From: Acephala macrosclerotiorum
Lineage: Eukaryota; Ascomycota; Leotiomycetes; Helotiales; Mollisiaceae
Reading direction: 5' to 3'
Length of the DNA stretch: 64,000 bases
Assembly (NCBI GenBank): GCA_014904845.1
Contig: MU119252.1
Coordinates: 62,001 to 126,000, forward strand
The notes below the pieces were generated by a model that saw only the letters and a list, made by a program, of their open reading frames with translations, was not told the origin of the DNA and made no database searches. Both the position numbers and the translations under genes were made by a program. Positions 11,868-24,105 of the stretch are shown here, one piece after another (within the stretch, counting starts at the first letter, position 1; each line of letters opens with the position of its first letter).

Positions 11868-12758
11868 TCCGACCCCCGAGGGCAAGAGGTGAAAGTGCCG
11901 GAGACGATGGAGCCGATGTGTCAGACAATGACGGACATTGAACCGAGTCCTAATTGAGCTTTGAAATAGGGAGGTTGCAGGACGGACATGACGCTGTGTT
12001 GATCTGCAAGATGAGGGTGCTACAAGTGTACATTGTGGTACGAGGTAATTTCTTTCCCTTAGATTGCGTGTGTCACTTAATGTAATAGATGTAACATAGG
12101 CTGGAGGACCAACAGAGGCTTTCTTCAAGTCTTTGACAACATGATTTTTTTGAGAACTGAACGTATAGATGAGTGTGGGACATCCTAATGCTTTGTGCTA
12201 CGCTCCTTGAGGCTCATTAGGCTTCGAGATTGGTGTCTTTGACGTGGGTTGAAAAAGTGGGGTGGCAGTGTTCCAAGAGGTTGGGGACATTCAAAGGACT
12301 ACTTTGAGACTGTGTTGAAAGGAGGCGGGAGATTATTCCCTGACAGGATTTGGAAAGTGCCCTAAGCATGTCCCAGACATCTGAGGACAATCAAATTTGC
12401 CCATTTGGAAGGCAGATCACAGTCAGTGGAGAACGTATGATGTGAGAAGATCAATGCGCGTTGCTCTATCTAGATGCAGAAAGCAGCCTTCAGACGCTCC
12501 ATAATCCTCGCTATGTAGAAAACAACGCAAATATGCTTCCTTCAGTCGCATAAACCAGAGGACAAAACAAGTAGAAATCCATGCATCGCCTTATGTACTT
12601 CACCCCATTTTACTTCATCCTTTCCATAAACGACGTATAGCATAGAATGAAAGCACAAGCAGCCAACCTGGAATGATGGTGGTCCACAATGTCCCATCTG
12701 AAGATGGTCATTGGAAAACCATGATTCTCGGCGCCACTTCGGTCTCAAAGAGTCCAAC
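11868..12758. other. Convergent 3' intergenic region
   Basis: About 890 bp between the 3' ends of the tannase and the BTB gene. No gene-like frame was seen; it should contain both 3' UTRs. Confidence 0.5.
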
Positions 12759-14271
12759 TCAGAAACCGCCATTCTCACCACCAAGCATGTTGAGATCCTC
12801 GTCCTTGTACTGAGCGGGTGGCTCATACCAAGGCAACTCCTCATCAAGAACCTCGGTGCAGGTGAAGTGGTCGAAGAGTGGAGTGTCGGGAGTACGAGTA
12901 GCTTGAGAGCGGTCAATCAAGAGATCCTTGACGACGGGCTTCAAGTCTGCCTTGATGGTCTCCAGAGCAGCAGCCAAGCAGACCTTTCCCTTAGCGCTCA
13001 TGTCGAAGCTTGTATGGAATCGCTCGAGAGTAGCAGCGCGGAGATAGGAGGCATCAGCAGCGCCGATAGTACGGTAGAAAGCTAGACCTCCATCGCTAGC
13101 ACGGTGGTGAAGATTGGCGACGAAGGCCGAGGAATAGTATTGACGACAGAGAGACAAGGCTTGCCAGAAGTAGATATCGTTGGCGTAGATGGCACGGCCT
13201 GGGACAGTGGTGGTATCCTCCTTGTGAACCATTCGGTATGGGTAGAATTCCATCAATTGACGCTCAACATGAAGCTTCTTATCCTTCAACTCCTTGGCCT
13301 TGAGTTCAATAAGCTCCCAAACCTGCTGACCGAGCTCACCATGTTGTGGGTGGCGGAGGATGTCCTCGTTGACGCCGTCCTTGAGATGATACTTACCGAC
13401 AAGATGGATCGTGCACTCACGGAACATGAGGGGAGAATGGAGCTTGGCGGCAATATGAATCCAGTTCTCAGCCTTCTCAGAGATGTGGTGCCAGAGGACT
13501 TGGTTGAGACGTAGGAGATGGGCCTCGACAACGACTCGAATGACCGGAATAGCTCCAAGAAACTCAGCAGCTTGAAGAAGACCAGTGCAGTCAATGATGT
13601 AGCAGCGAGCCAATGGATCATCATCAAGTTGAACCTCAGGCTTGAGATTATACATGCAACGAAAGAAGTTGTCGTAGATCTTGTTGTATCCAACCTTGTC
13701 ACCAAGGCCGTTGATGTTGGAAGGTATGGTGAGGATTCTTGAGTTAACACCCTGTGCGAGATGTCAGCAATAGCCCACAGACCCATCAACACAATAAGGG
13801 GTAAATAGCGAACGCGTTGACCAGCACTTTACGGACAAGCGTGATGGTTCTTGGAATCGACAATCAGAAAAATTCACTCACCACAGAGCGGAATGATTTA
13901 TATCTCAAACCCTCGGGATCAACGACCTTAAACTTGGGATCATCGATCATCTCGAGCTTGAAGAATATAGTCTTGCCAGCATCGCGATCCTTCTTTGTCA
14001 AATGCGCAGGCTCGGCGGTGGCGAGAATCTTATTGAGGATAGGAGAAGCCTGAGCGAGAATCAAGCTGTGAAGCTTCCATTGCTTGCCAGTCGGGGAGAT
14101 AATGAGGACATCGCCATCGTGGAACATGGGGAAGCCGCTTTGCTTGGTAGGAGCGGGGTTGTAAGGTGGAATGACTGGGGGCGCAAGAGCACCATAGCCG
14201 GAGCCATTGGTAGGTTGGACGGCATATGAGTTCTGCGAGAAGTCGCGTCGACCGGGGTTTTGGGAGTCCAT
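12759..14271 (-). CDS. BTB/POZ-domain protein
   Basis: Two exons on the minus strand, 14271-13882 and 13751-12759, joined across a 130 bp GTGAGT..CACAG intron in phase 0, give 460 residues. After a Pro/Asn-rich N-terminus (about 45 residues) comes a BTB fold, MFHDGDVLIISPTGKQWKLH followed by SLILAQASPIL, interrupted by a charged loop and continued across the intron to the CYIIDCTGLLQAAEFLGA helix region. The remainder is helical without other known domains. Fungal BTB proteins are often CUL3 adaptors or homodimeric scaffolds; no specific partner is inferable. The 5' leader (14272-14650) contains several GT/AG pairs and may be spliced. Confidence 0.85.
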
Positions 14272-16593
14272 CGTTCGAATGCGCGCAGCGAGTGCTAGTG
14301 AGAAGTTCGGAGGACTTTAAGGTGTCTGAATGTCCCTAGATATGATTAGCATTGACTCGATGTGAATATACCTGAGCGCGTCGAGGTCGAAGATTGTGGG
14401 TGGTTGATGTGCACAAGCCTCGAAGGACTTTGTGCGCGTGAATCTCTGACAGAAGTTGACGCGTAGTGAGAGGATAGCAGAAAGTACAGTAACTGTAAGA
14501 CTCACAGTGATTGAGGTAACAAAGGGAAGGTGTTGCTCTTGTCTTAAAAGACGAAGACCGAAAAGTTTTTGTTGTTGTAGAAGGAAGGAGCAAATGTGCA
14601 AGACAGAGACGGAGCCTGATGTCAGCCTCGCCGCTAGCGTGGATTATTAACGTGTTTCTCAAAAATTGAGGCGAATATGGCCTTGACACTTGCGGGCGGA
14701 AGTTGGGAAACCGACGCGGTGTGGGTGAATTTGAGATACTGATTGTTCGAGGAACAACGACAAAGCCCGATGCTCAAGAGGTCAAAACCGTCACTCTGAG
14801 AGTTTGCAGTACAGACACTGATGATCTGAGGGAGAGCACAGATGCTCCGATTCTGGGACCTCGAAATCGAAGCGTTAATGATCGGTACCTGCGACGCTCA
14901 GAGTCTGAGGGACAAAGAAGTAGCTTGAGTCCTATGCTGATCCTTGAGACTTGATATGCGGAAGTAGTAAGCAAGGAACAATATGCAAGAAGATTGCCTG
15001 ACTTGGAGTTGTAATATGTTGTGCTGAGAATGTCAGAAGTCAGGTGAGGAGGGGAAGATATACTCTTGTCGGTCGGTCGTCCAGACGCTAGTTAAGCGAG
15101 GTCGGTCGACCAGCCTCGTTGTTGGAAGGAGCGAACGAGCATAACCACTTGAGAAGTCGCATTGATACTGGAGACATTGGAAGGAGCGAAGGAGCTGAGC
15201 AGCATTACCTCCCTCTTTGAGATATCTGAAAGAGTGAAGGGACATGACTGATCGAGAAGTCGCGTCAGTCCTCGGGACATTTAAAGGCACAAAGCAAGCG
15301 AGAAGCCCAAAACGATACATAGTTCATTCGAAGGGGCCCATAGCGGAATAGTAGTGCCAACCTGAAGGTTGAGGTGCGACCTCGATCAAACTATAATGTC
15401 CCAGAATATGCGGGTGATCTGAGGATCTGATGCTGAGTACTTCGAGTGTAATTCGTTCCGCGAATGATCAGCAGAATATGGGGCATGAACAGAAGTCAAG
15501 CAGGTATGGAGTGACAGAAAAAGAGAGCCAGGTTGATGTCCAATGCTCTCTGGATCATCACGTAGCAGTGATCGATACAAGCTGACCACAGACACTCAAT
15601 TGAATAGGTTATGGAATGCAGTTGTATCAAGTATCCCTAAAATAAAGCGACTGTGCATCCTTAGTGCAATATCTAGCTAGATGTGCAAGCCATCTATAAA
15701 TTGCCAAAATTCCAACGCCAATGACAGAAGGGAAGCGTGCTAGACAGTATGGAAAATGTGATGTGCCCTCAGATTAGCTCTCTTAAGTTCTCATCGCTAA
15801 CACTTGCCTCCTCGTCGCCACCAAGGTATTGACTCGGAGTAGGTTGGCCTGCAAATTTGGCTTATTTGGACTTGTATCATCATCGGGCTTGAACTGTGTT
15901 TCCACCTCACTGTCCTCCCACAGGGTTTCCCTACCAGTTCGATCTCGAATCAAGGATCTGTTCATCCATATATTAGCAAAGTCCTTCGATACACAAAGTA
16001 AGAGAAAGAGAGGGAGAAACATACCACGCAACTCCGATTGAAAACTATATTTCCACTATCACTGACATCCGATATGCCAGCCACCACCTCCCTCATCGCC
16101 CACGACTCTGATCCCCAACCCCCATTAGAGACTGCATCCGCAAGCCACGAGATCCGCAGCGCCAGCCGAATATCTCCAGTAGGAGCTGATTGTCGTCCTT
16201 GTAGCATATCACCTCGATTCTTTGACGTCGCTGGCTCGAAACCACAATGCAGAAAATAAAGAGGGAAGAATAGCCTGCTAAGATTTCTGTTCAATCGATA
16301 CACATGTTCAACATTTTGTGCATGCACAATAGTTGATATTCGTGATAGCTCGATGAAAGTTTTCGTCACTGTAGGCTTTGGTTGTGTTTGGTGGAGGAAG
16401 AGAAGTGAAGACGCGAGGTGATGTTATGACACGCGACATATCACGCTAGCGACCGCATACTAGCGCCGTTCCTGCAAGGCTTCAAGATGTTTTTGAGGAG
16501 CCGAAAGAGCATCACAACAACCTCAATTCCTCTTCTTCGACAACGAGTCTCAACTTTGCCTTTTCCCAGCAGCTGAGAGTCACAGTCGCAATC
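14272..16593. other. Intergenic with small internal repeats, no gene recognised
   Basis: About 2.3 kb between the divergent BTB and ISY1 genes. Between 15050 and 15290 there are short imperfect direct repeats: TTGGAAGGAGCGAA occurs twice and GAGAAGTCGC twice, with GGTCGGTCG repeated nearby. Short frames are present on both strands but none is recognised. Confidence 0.4.
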
Positions 16594-17435
16594 ATGGTAA
16601 GCTTTAATTCTGCCACCCTTTTGTCAACAACAAGAGGCTAACTCTCCCCAGGCGCGAAACTCAGAAAAAGCCCAATCAATGCTCTTCCGCTTCCGCGAAG
16701 CCCAAGCCGCAGACCTAGGAATAATCGACGCAGGCCGTACCCGCCGTCCCAAGATGATCACAGAAGTAACCGCGATCCCCTCCTGCGAAAAATGGCGCGG
16801 CCAAGTCCTCAAAGAGATCTCTCGCAAAGTTTCCAAGATCCAAGATCCCAGTCTCAGTGATTTCATGATCAGAGATCTGAACGATGAGATTAATAAGTTG
16901 ATGAGAGAGAAACATATGTGGGAGATTCAGATTAGGAATTTGGGTGGTCCGAATTATATGCGAGGGGGTGGGAAGGTGTATGATGAGGAGGGGAAAGAGA
17001 TCCCGGGGAGTGGGAAAGGGTATAGGTATGTTTTGTTGCTGAGGTTTGATGAGATGGTGAGAGCTAATGATTGGCAGGTATTTCGGGCGAGCGAGAGAAT
17101 TACCGGGTGTGAAGGAGATGTTTGAGGCGGCAACAAAACCACGAGAGGACAAGCCTTTGGACTCGAGAGCAGATCTGCGGAAACAAGTCGATGCAGCGTA
17201 TTATGGGTACAATCTGGATGAGGAAGATGGCACACTGTTAGCGTACGAGATGCAGAAGGAGAAAGAGGCATTTGATAATCTGCTGGCGAGTAAGGATGGG
17301 CAGGCGCCAAAGGGTTGGGAGCCGTTACCTGGTGATTCTGGTGATGGTCAGGAATGGAGGTTACCAACGAGTGAAGAAGTACAAGAAGGATTGGTTGAGA
17401 GGAGACGAAGAAGGTTGCTTGATAAGCTGGGTTGA
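16594..17435 (+). CDS. ISY1: Pre-mRNA-splicing factor ISY1
   Basis: Three exons: 16594-16596 (the ATG alone), 16652-17025 and 17078-17435, giving 244 residues. The first intron falls exactly after the start codon (ATG then GTAAGC..CCAG); the protein begins M-ARNSEKAQSMLFRFREAQA, the hallmark N-terminus of ISY1. Further conserved blocks are RPKMITEVTAIPSCEKWRGQ and IRDLNDEINKLMREKHMWE, then NLGGPNY. ISY1 is a component of the NineTeen/Prp19 complex in the spliceosome nucleus and helps control the first catalytic step. Length is normal. The single-codon first exon explains why the coding frame appears to start at an internal Met. Confidence 0.93.
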
Positions 17436-17576
17436 TCATACCAACCAAAATACAAGTAATGCTATATGATGATTGTACAGAGCTAGAGCCATTTCTACGA
17501 ACTCATGGTTTTTCTCTCCCAAAGGACCCAACTCCTCGTAATATACAATACTCAAGTACATGCCGTCGAATGCCAA

Positions 17577-18209
17577 TCAATCGACCTCATCATGACCAGC
17601 TGACTCCTCCCCCTGAAACGGAAAATACTTCCACCTGGAAAACGGCTTTTTCAGCGCCTCCTTCCCGTAGACATTATCCAAATTCCCCAAAATAAGCCCC
17701 ACGGCCCTCAAAGGCCCTAATTTCTCCTCCTCTATAGACTTCACAAACGCCTCGGCCTCCTCGTCCGTATCTCTGACCCCTCTGCCGGGAAGGAGAATAC
17801 TGGGTACATATTCCGCTGGCGCGTCCTGAGGAGGTATCACAACCGCCCCTTCCGGCAAACGCTCCATCATCTGTCGGCGAAGCTCTATCATAGTCTGAGA
17901 TTTGAGCGGCAGTCTGACTATTGGATAGTGGTGAGGCGGTTTATATAAGGTGCGAGTTGGGTGGTCGATGCTGATATCGAATGCCTTGTGCTTGGCTGCA
18001 AACTCTTTAACCAAGTTTTCGAGGAAGATGTCGTTGCCACTGTCGGGATTGAGATGTTTCATTATTTGGAAATGATGGATGTCGATGTAATTTTCTGGAA
18101 AGCTCTTTTGTCGAAGCGCATTGATTGGAGCAAAAGATTTTCGCTCCAGGTTGAGCATGACGGAAAGGAGGTCACGTCTTCTAGGCCCGGAGGGGACTTT
18201 GAGTTTCAT
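17577..18209 (-). CDS. 2H-phosphoesterase (LigT/2'-5' RNA ligase-like) paralogue lacking both catalytic motifs
   Basis: A single frame of 210 residues. The segment SFAPINALRQKSFPENYIDI, followed by HHFQIMKHLNPDSG, aligns by eye with the first half-domain of fungal LigT-like proteins, where an ALR-KYFP stretch precedes the first H-x-T motif. Here the motif position reads H-F-Q. The second half-domain motif position reads P-S-I (EYVPSILLPGRG). The C-terminal RAVGLILGNL..FSRWKYFPFQ block is shared with the broken copy just upstream. If the family call is right, the protein has lost both His-x-Thr/Ser pairs and cannot be an active 2H phosphodiesterase. It lies 141 bp from the 3' end of convergent ISY1. 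The family call is by visual similarity only. Confidence 0.5.
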   Translation of the reverse strand: MKLKVPSGPRRRDLLSVMLNLERKSFAPINALRQKSFPENYIDIHHFQIMKHLNPDSGNDIFLENLVKEFAAKHKAFDISIDHPTRTLYKPPHHYPIVRLPLKSQTMIELRRQMMERLPEGAVVIPPQDAPAEYVPSILLPGRGVRDTDEEAEAFVKSIEEEKLGPLRAVGLILGNLDNVYGKEALKKPFSRWKYFPFQGEESAGHDEVD

Positions 18210-18799
18210 GTTTCTTAGCTCTTCGGGTTCTTGAAGCTTTGAGATTTATGTCCGACGGCTTTTCGAGGTGTTGTGTAACAGCTTGGGCGAATCTGTATTT
18301 TGATAGGAGTTGGACGCCGTGAAAAGAAGCGAGATCGTTGAAACCTTAGAGATTGGCCTAGCTTCTTTTGGACAGCCACCATTCAATTTTTCTATCTTCA
18401 TATAACATTTTGGCTGTCTTCACTAGGAGGTTCTCCCGAGACTATGCCATGCATCCCGACAAGTCGAACATCAATACATGGTGTTACCAAAGCACACTTT
18501 AGAGGTTTCCATCGACCAAATAGATTCCAAAGACCCCAACCCAGGTCTGGAACGGTCATGTGACGTGCCCAGGGTTTTCGACCTCGTCTTCCATCCATTT
18601 GTCTTCTTACATCTGAAAGTAAGAAGCTTGAGGTATTGCAGATGATACCTCAAACCAAAAGTGAGAGGCCTAAGAAACGAGCGAGCTCCTGCCGAATTTT
18701 CCTCAGATCAAAGATTCAACCATCATCGAACAAAAACCGATCTTACACCCTCTCTCACTTTGAAATATAAATATAGTAGGTTAGATGCCCAGTGTATCC
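18210..18799. other. Intergenic between the two LigT-like copies
   Basis: About 590 bp with no recognisable coding content. It should hold the promoter of the intact copy. Confidence 0.4.
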
Positions 18800-19365
18800 A
18801 ACCTGCTACCGTTGATTGGAAAGGAAAGTGTTTCCATCGTGATAACGGCTCCGACGGTGGTGTCTTCATATAATCGCCCATGTCGCCCAAGATGAAACCA
18901 TGGCCTTCAAAGTACCAAGTACATCTTTGCAATCGGCCATTAATTCTTTTACCACTTGATCGGCTTCTTTCTCTCCTAGTCTGCTCTTGATATTGATGCA
19001 CGGTCTGCAGGTCAAATTGGGATCTCATCTTTTCGATATGTACTGTGCGGAAGGAGCAAGTCCTTCGGGAATCTCTTGATGTGGAGCTAAAAGAATTTCT
19101 GAGCGAGAGCTCGGCTTCACTGGTTTGTTTTATAAGGCGAAAGAGAGCGGAATGGGGTGGCGTTTTCGAGGTTTATTTCAAAAGATCGCTTCTTAAATGT
19201 GCGCCCAGATTGGCGCACTCCCGAGAGTAAAATCTATGGGCCAAGGCGAATTGCTCCATCGATCTATGTCTTGTCGGGCTATACTTGCGACGAACTACAT
19301 TCAGGAGGGCACAAGATTCTGGCTCCAGCATGATGGCAATCCAAGCGAAAACCTGTGTGACATGA
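18800..19365 (-). pseudogene. Broken paralogue of the LigT-like gene at 17577
   Basis: Read on the minus strand in changing frames, the region spells the same protein as its neighbour. It starts with IAIMLEPESCALLNVVRRKY (about 19350-19285), then SFEINLENATPFRSL (about 19185-19140), CINIKSRLGEKEADQVVKEL (about 19000-18940), and ends EGHGFILGDMGD and SRWKHFPFQ (about 18910-18810). The pieces are separated by stops and at least three frame changes, so it is not translatable. The order matches a LigT-like fold, with the second motif position reading C-I-N. The C-terminal SRWKxFPFQ block is nearly identical to the intact neighbour, supporting a local tandem duplication. Confidence 0.6.
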
Positions 19366-19899
19366 ACATTAACTAAGCTCTATTTAGACAACGAAAGTCA
19401 GGCCCCGAAAGCTGCAATATGCCACAATGCATATTGATGAATGCATCTGTAGGAGCAGTCGCATAGGCTCACAGTGCACGAAGCTAAGATGCCTTCGCTT
19501 AGTCGGTCCTTTCCCCTATTCTTGTCGAGTATGCCGCGAGTTAATCAAGCAGTCCAACAACATTGCTACTCCTTACGAAGTAAATAATTTCCTCAACATA
19601 TCTCTATCAAGTGTATTGTAGTAGTTTTCTAGATCTAGACAAATTTTTGAAAAGGGAGTCACGTGTCGGAGCCTCTGAACGATGAGGAAGTCGATTGGAC
19701 GCCCTAGTGCTAGAACGAAACATCTTCAGTGCCACAGCCCTCCTTCCTTGATGCACATTTCGCCCTCCTCGCAATATTGCCATATTGCGAACCTTCAAAA
19801 TGGCTATTGCTTTGCCTTTGGCGCATGTGTTCCTCCACATCATTCAAATTTCCCATTCTCCGGCACTGGGCCCAGAACATGAGATGACATTGTCGGTCG
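19366..19899. other. Intergenic, no gene recognised
   Basis: About 530 bp upstream of the C2H2 gene; only short frames without recognisable content. Confidence 0.4.
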
Positions 19900-22800
19900 A
19901 TGGATTATCCTAGTGCAATGGCGAACCAAGATTCGCTTGACCCCGTTTCGGCGCATGGTTTCGAAGATCTCATGCTAGATCGGAGTGACAGCCCGGATTT
20001 TGCTTTCTACATCAACGAGGGAGCTTGCGAAACGCCCAATCCGGCCGGCAGATGCGAGAAATTTGCATCAATCAACCAAAATGCCGTCTTTCACGAGGAT
20101 AGAATGGTGCTCGACGAAGGTACGTTGGCTTCACATGTCAGGCCACGTGATCGCAACTAATATCCCGCAGAATATGGTAGTATTGACCAGGAATGCAAGC
20201 AGGATGCAATGGATCCGCTGAGGAAGTGCACCTGTAGTGCATGTACCAAGAAAGCCTTTGACGAGGAACTTAAGGAGGTTTTCAACCTCGATATTCCCGA
20301 CGCCCCACACGTCTTGTACTTCCAGTTGCCAGAAGGAGACACCGACCAATTTGACTCAGGAGGGTTCTCAACCCACCAAGTTTCTACCGAGCCCTCGACT
20401 ACAGTGCCCCAGGTTGCACCTATGATACAACAAAGCGATACTCCGAGGAGATCAACGAGGAAAAAGGCAAAGGGCTCGTCCAAGGTCCTACAGTCAACTG
20501 CCGAAGAGGCATTAGCGCTGATAAAAGATGCATTGCGATCAAATGGAACCCTTCCAGAGGACTTGCTGGCCAGAATGCAACGGCTTGCTGATGGTGCCCA
20601 GCACATTCCGACACCTCAAGACAATCGCACAGTCGGTAGTGCGCAGGTTGATAGACGTTCGAGACCACATGGCAACATCAGACACACGAATAGAAGGGTT
20701 CGTGGAGACGTCCCTCCTGGAGTCTTTCCACCCAATACCTTCAGACAGCGTGTTGCAGCTTCCGAACTGTCAATTGCCTCTTCGCAGAATGGTGCAAGCA
20801 CTGTCGCCCTAGCAAGATCGACACCGCATACGAATGTACTGTATCAATGTACGTACCGATGCTGCCAGAATGGCACAACCAAGCCATGCAATCGATCGCA
20901 CACTTCGAGATATGAGTGGGAGCGACATGAGAAGTCCGTCCACAAACACCGGTACATGTGTAAGGAATGTGCATCAGAGCATACCCACCCTCACGGTGGA
21001 TATGCATGCGGTTTCTGCATCAATCCGGACTTGCCGCCTTTTTACAGCCTTGAAGCTGTCAAGTCGCATACGCTGCAATGCCCTTCGGCCAGAGAAGCAG
21101 GAACATCTTACCACAGAAAGGACAAACTACGCACTCACTTGAGACAGCATCATGGGATGCGAAATCCTCCAGAAGCGTCATTTGAATGGGTCTATGATAT
21201 TGACAATGAATGGTTGAAGGAATGTGGATTTTGTGGATTGATTTTTGATGTAGATGAATGGAACCACAGGGCCAGCCACATTGAGGAGCACTTCAAGGAT
21301 GGAGCCGACATCAAGATTTGGACAGTACCATTCCCGAAGACAAGAAGCTCCAACGGATCCGATCTCAATGGAAGTGACGGGGATGAAGACGACGAGGACG
21401 AGAGCAGTGACGATGATGAAAGTGATGACAACAACGATGATGGTAGCCGCGCCTGGGGAGAGTTTCAACAAAATGAGAGTGGCTATACCTCGAATCTATC
21501 CTATGATGCTAGCATGCAAAGGGGCAACAACGATTGCTTTTTAAGCGCTAGGTGGCAACAGTATGCAGCCACCCCATACGACGGCCAGCATTGGCAAAGT
21601 CTTTCTCCACTGGAAAATTGGTTAGCTCACGAAGAACAACTTGAACGCCTTTTGCTCGGACTTGGACGACGGCCTCTAAACGTTGTCATTGGGCAATATG
21701 AACGACCAGAACCTTTTCCGCCTCAACTGACGCCTGAAGTAGAACATTACTTGGCATCCACGGAGATCCCTAGTCAAAATGAGCTCGGCAACAAACCTTC
21801 GAAAGGGTCAATGCAGGTTCAGCCTCGGCCCGTGTCGGAAAGATCTAGTATCAACGGGACTAATGACGTCTTGTGGGACTTCTATCCGAAAACAATTGAA
21901 GATGCGAAAATCCAGCCGGTCCGATCTCGACATGCGCAGTATCCGAAGAGAATAGAAGTCTCGATCTCCGACCTAAATTCCGAGAACCTCACTCCTCGGA
22001 AAGATTCCAACACAACGAAGGTTCGATTCTATCGCGAACGAAGCTTGACAAACAACACCATATCGACCTCATCAAGTAGCACCGCGGACGAATCTGCTCT
22101 CAGCCGTCACAGCAGTCTTGCGTCGACTGCCCCAAGTATCGATTTTGTGCCCCCCTTGGATGTACATGCACTGCTATCAGCTCGATTCGCTCCCATGGTG
22201 GATTTTGGCTGGGAGCTACCATGCGAGTTTGCTTTTACTGGTTGTGATATCACCTTTACCCCTGCCAACTATGCCCACTGGTTCGAGCACGAATTATCTC
22301 ATTTTCAAGGTACCTTTCCATCCAAAGCTATCTGCCCTTTCTGTGATGAAGAGGATGCAATCTTCTTGCAGGCAATAGAAAATCCGCATGCCCACTGGGC
22401 TAACAGAATGCACCATATTTCTGAACATTTTGCGAATGGTGACAAATTTGAACACCACAGACCTGATTTTTGGGTCATAGAACATATATGGAAGACTGGG
22501 CTGTTAAACGATGAGGATTACAGAAATGCAATGTCCTTCACTGAGCGACCAGAATGCGACGGATTGGTACCGCATGGATATGAAACGCTCGAAATGATTC
22601 GGAAAAATACGAAGAAGTTGGAAGTTTACGATAAGTTAGAAAAAGAAAGAAGACAGTGTCGACGTGAGATACAGAAACGCAAAGAAGTCAAGAGAGCCAT
22701 TGAGAAGACTCGGACGTCCCCCGAGCGCCGGCTCACGCACAAGAACCCGAGCGAGACCTTCACTCTAGGGCATATTGAACCACACGGCGAAGGTAGCACA

Positions 22801-23307
22801 GTCGGGGCTGCTACAACGGGACAGGGAGCTCAGCCTCTGACGACAACTCTCAAAGCAGTTCCCCAGCGATTGACAGAATCCCTAGCAAGTAGCCGTAGCA
22901 GGAGCACCGGTCCGAGCGACAAAACCACAAGGTCAGTTTCATCGAACAGCAATTTGACGGGCGTGGCTGGATCAAATGTATCAAAACATCCTGAGGGATT
23001 GGTTCCTCCTCCGGTTCGACAGAGATCCATCTTAGGTCACCGCACTGGCTCGTCCCGTCGGGTTCCTATCATTATCCACCACATTCACCAAGGAAATGAT
23101 GGGCCTGATGATTACTCCCTCGAGAAAACTCCTCCAGTCGCTGGACTATCTACCGACAACATTCCATCTATAAATTGCTCAGACCCGAAGAACACTCGTG
23201 AGGTCATAACGAAACATCATCGTGTCTCTGATGATGGTAAGAAAGCAGAACGACCACGAACACTGGAAAGTACCAAGCTAACGAACTCCCAGATCGCAGG
23301 TACATAA
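19900..23307 (+). CDS. Large C2H2-type zinc-finger protein
   Basis: Two exons, 19900-20119 and 20171-23307, joined across a 51 bp GTACGT..CGCAG intron, give 1118 residues. C2H2-like modules are visible in two groups. The central group (about 20850-21330) includes CTYRCCQNGTT with a HEKSVH follow-up, CKEC, CGFC and ECGFCGLIFD with HIEEHF. The C-terminal group (about 22220-22440) includes CEFAFTGCDITF, CPFCDEEDAIF and HHISEHF. Between them lie an acidic Asp/Glu run (about 21380-21450) and low-complexity Ser-rich sequence. A basic helical stretch, KLEKERRQCRREIQKRKEVK, follows the second group. The layout fits the fungal family of large nuclear C2H2 proteins of unknown function; DNA binding is inferred, not shown. 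A short upstream exon cannot be excluded. Confidence 0.75.
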
Positions 23308-24105
23308 CTTCTAGAAAAAGTCAAAATGGCAGGACCGTCGTGATCGATCATCAAAAGAGTCGATACGACCCTCAAGAGCCTCAATCATCGGCTGTGCGAC
23401 GCGATGATTACGAACGCACACGAGAATATAGGAGACGCTGACATACGACGACGCGTTAACACGATACATACGAGATAGTAAAAGCAGGGGCATTTTTGTG
23501 AATCGAAAAGCGGCATGCAGGTGGTCTGGACTTCGAGCATATCTCCTTTGTACACTTGGTGGGAGACGACGGAACATACAGACAGTACCCGGTAAATACA
23601 GAACGACTTAATCAAAAGGCGGCACATAAAAGCAGATAGAAATGAACTTCATAATCTCAAAATTGTACATGCTTGTCCATTCTTACACGTCTCTGATGCT
23701 GATCTAGAAACAAGTTTTCTGTCTGCTTTGGTAGATCTTGAAGCCTGCAAATCTCTGATGGCAGTTGCACATTGTGCATGGCCACTGTCGTCGATGTTGT
23801 ACTTGTGTGTCCATTAGAGATATTGTCCAAAAAGTTATCCCTATTACTCTCTGCGTCTAGACATCCGCGCTGAGAGGGAAGGATTGAGTTGAGTGGTGCT
23901 ATCTTCTTTTCAAACCAGGATCGATAGTTGAGGACTTGGAAGAAGGTATGTCGCTTAGCTTCGGCAGTCATCCTGATCGACGAGCACTTCTCTCAGATAG
24001 CCCCTCTTTGCATCGTAGATCGCAAGGGCTGCTCCCGTCGTCTTAATTTATAGGAAAGCTTTGAGAGATCTCCCCAAAGTCTCTCTCTCCCTGCCTGTCA
24101 TCTCA
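23308..24105. other. Intergenic with one possible small ORF
   Basis: About 800 bp between the convergent C2H2 and MTG1 genes. A 104-codon frame on the minus strand (23971-23657, MTAEAKRHTFFQVLNYRSWF...) has an ATG and no recognisable domain. It could be a small gene or chance. Confidence 0.3.

Noticed and set aside
15050..15290. Possible CRISPR-like or satellite array
   Set aside because: Only two copies of each short unit with irregular spacing; eukaryotic context.
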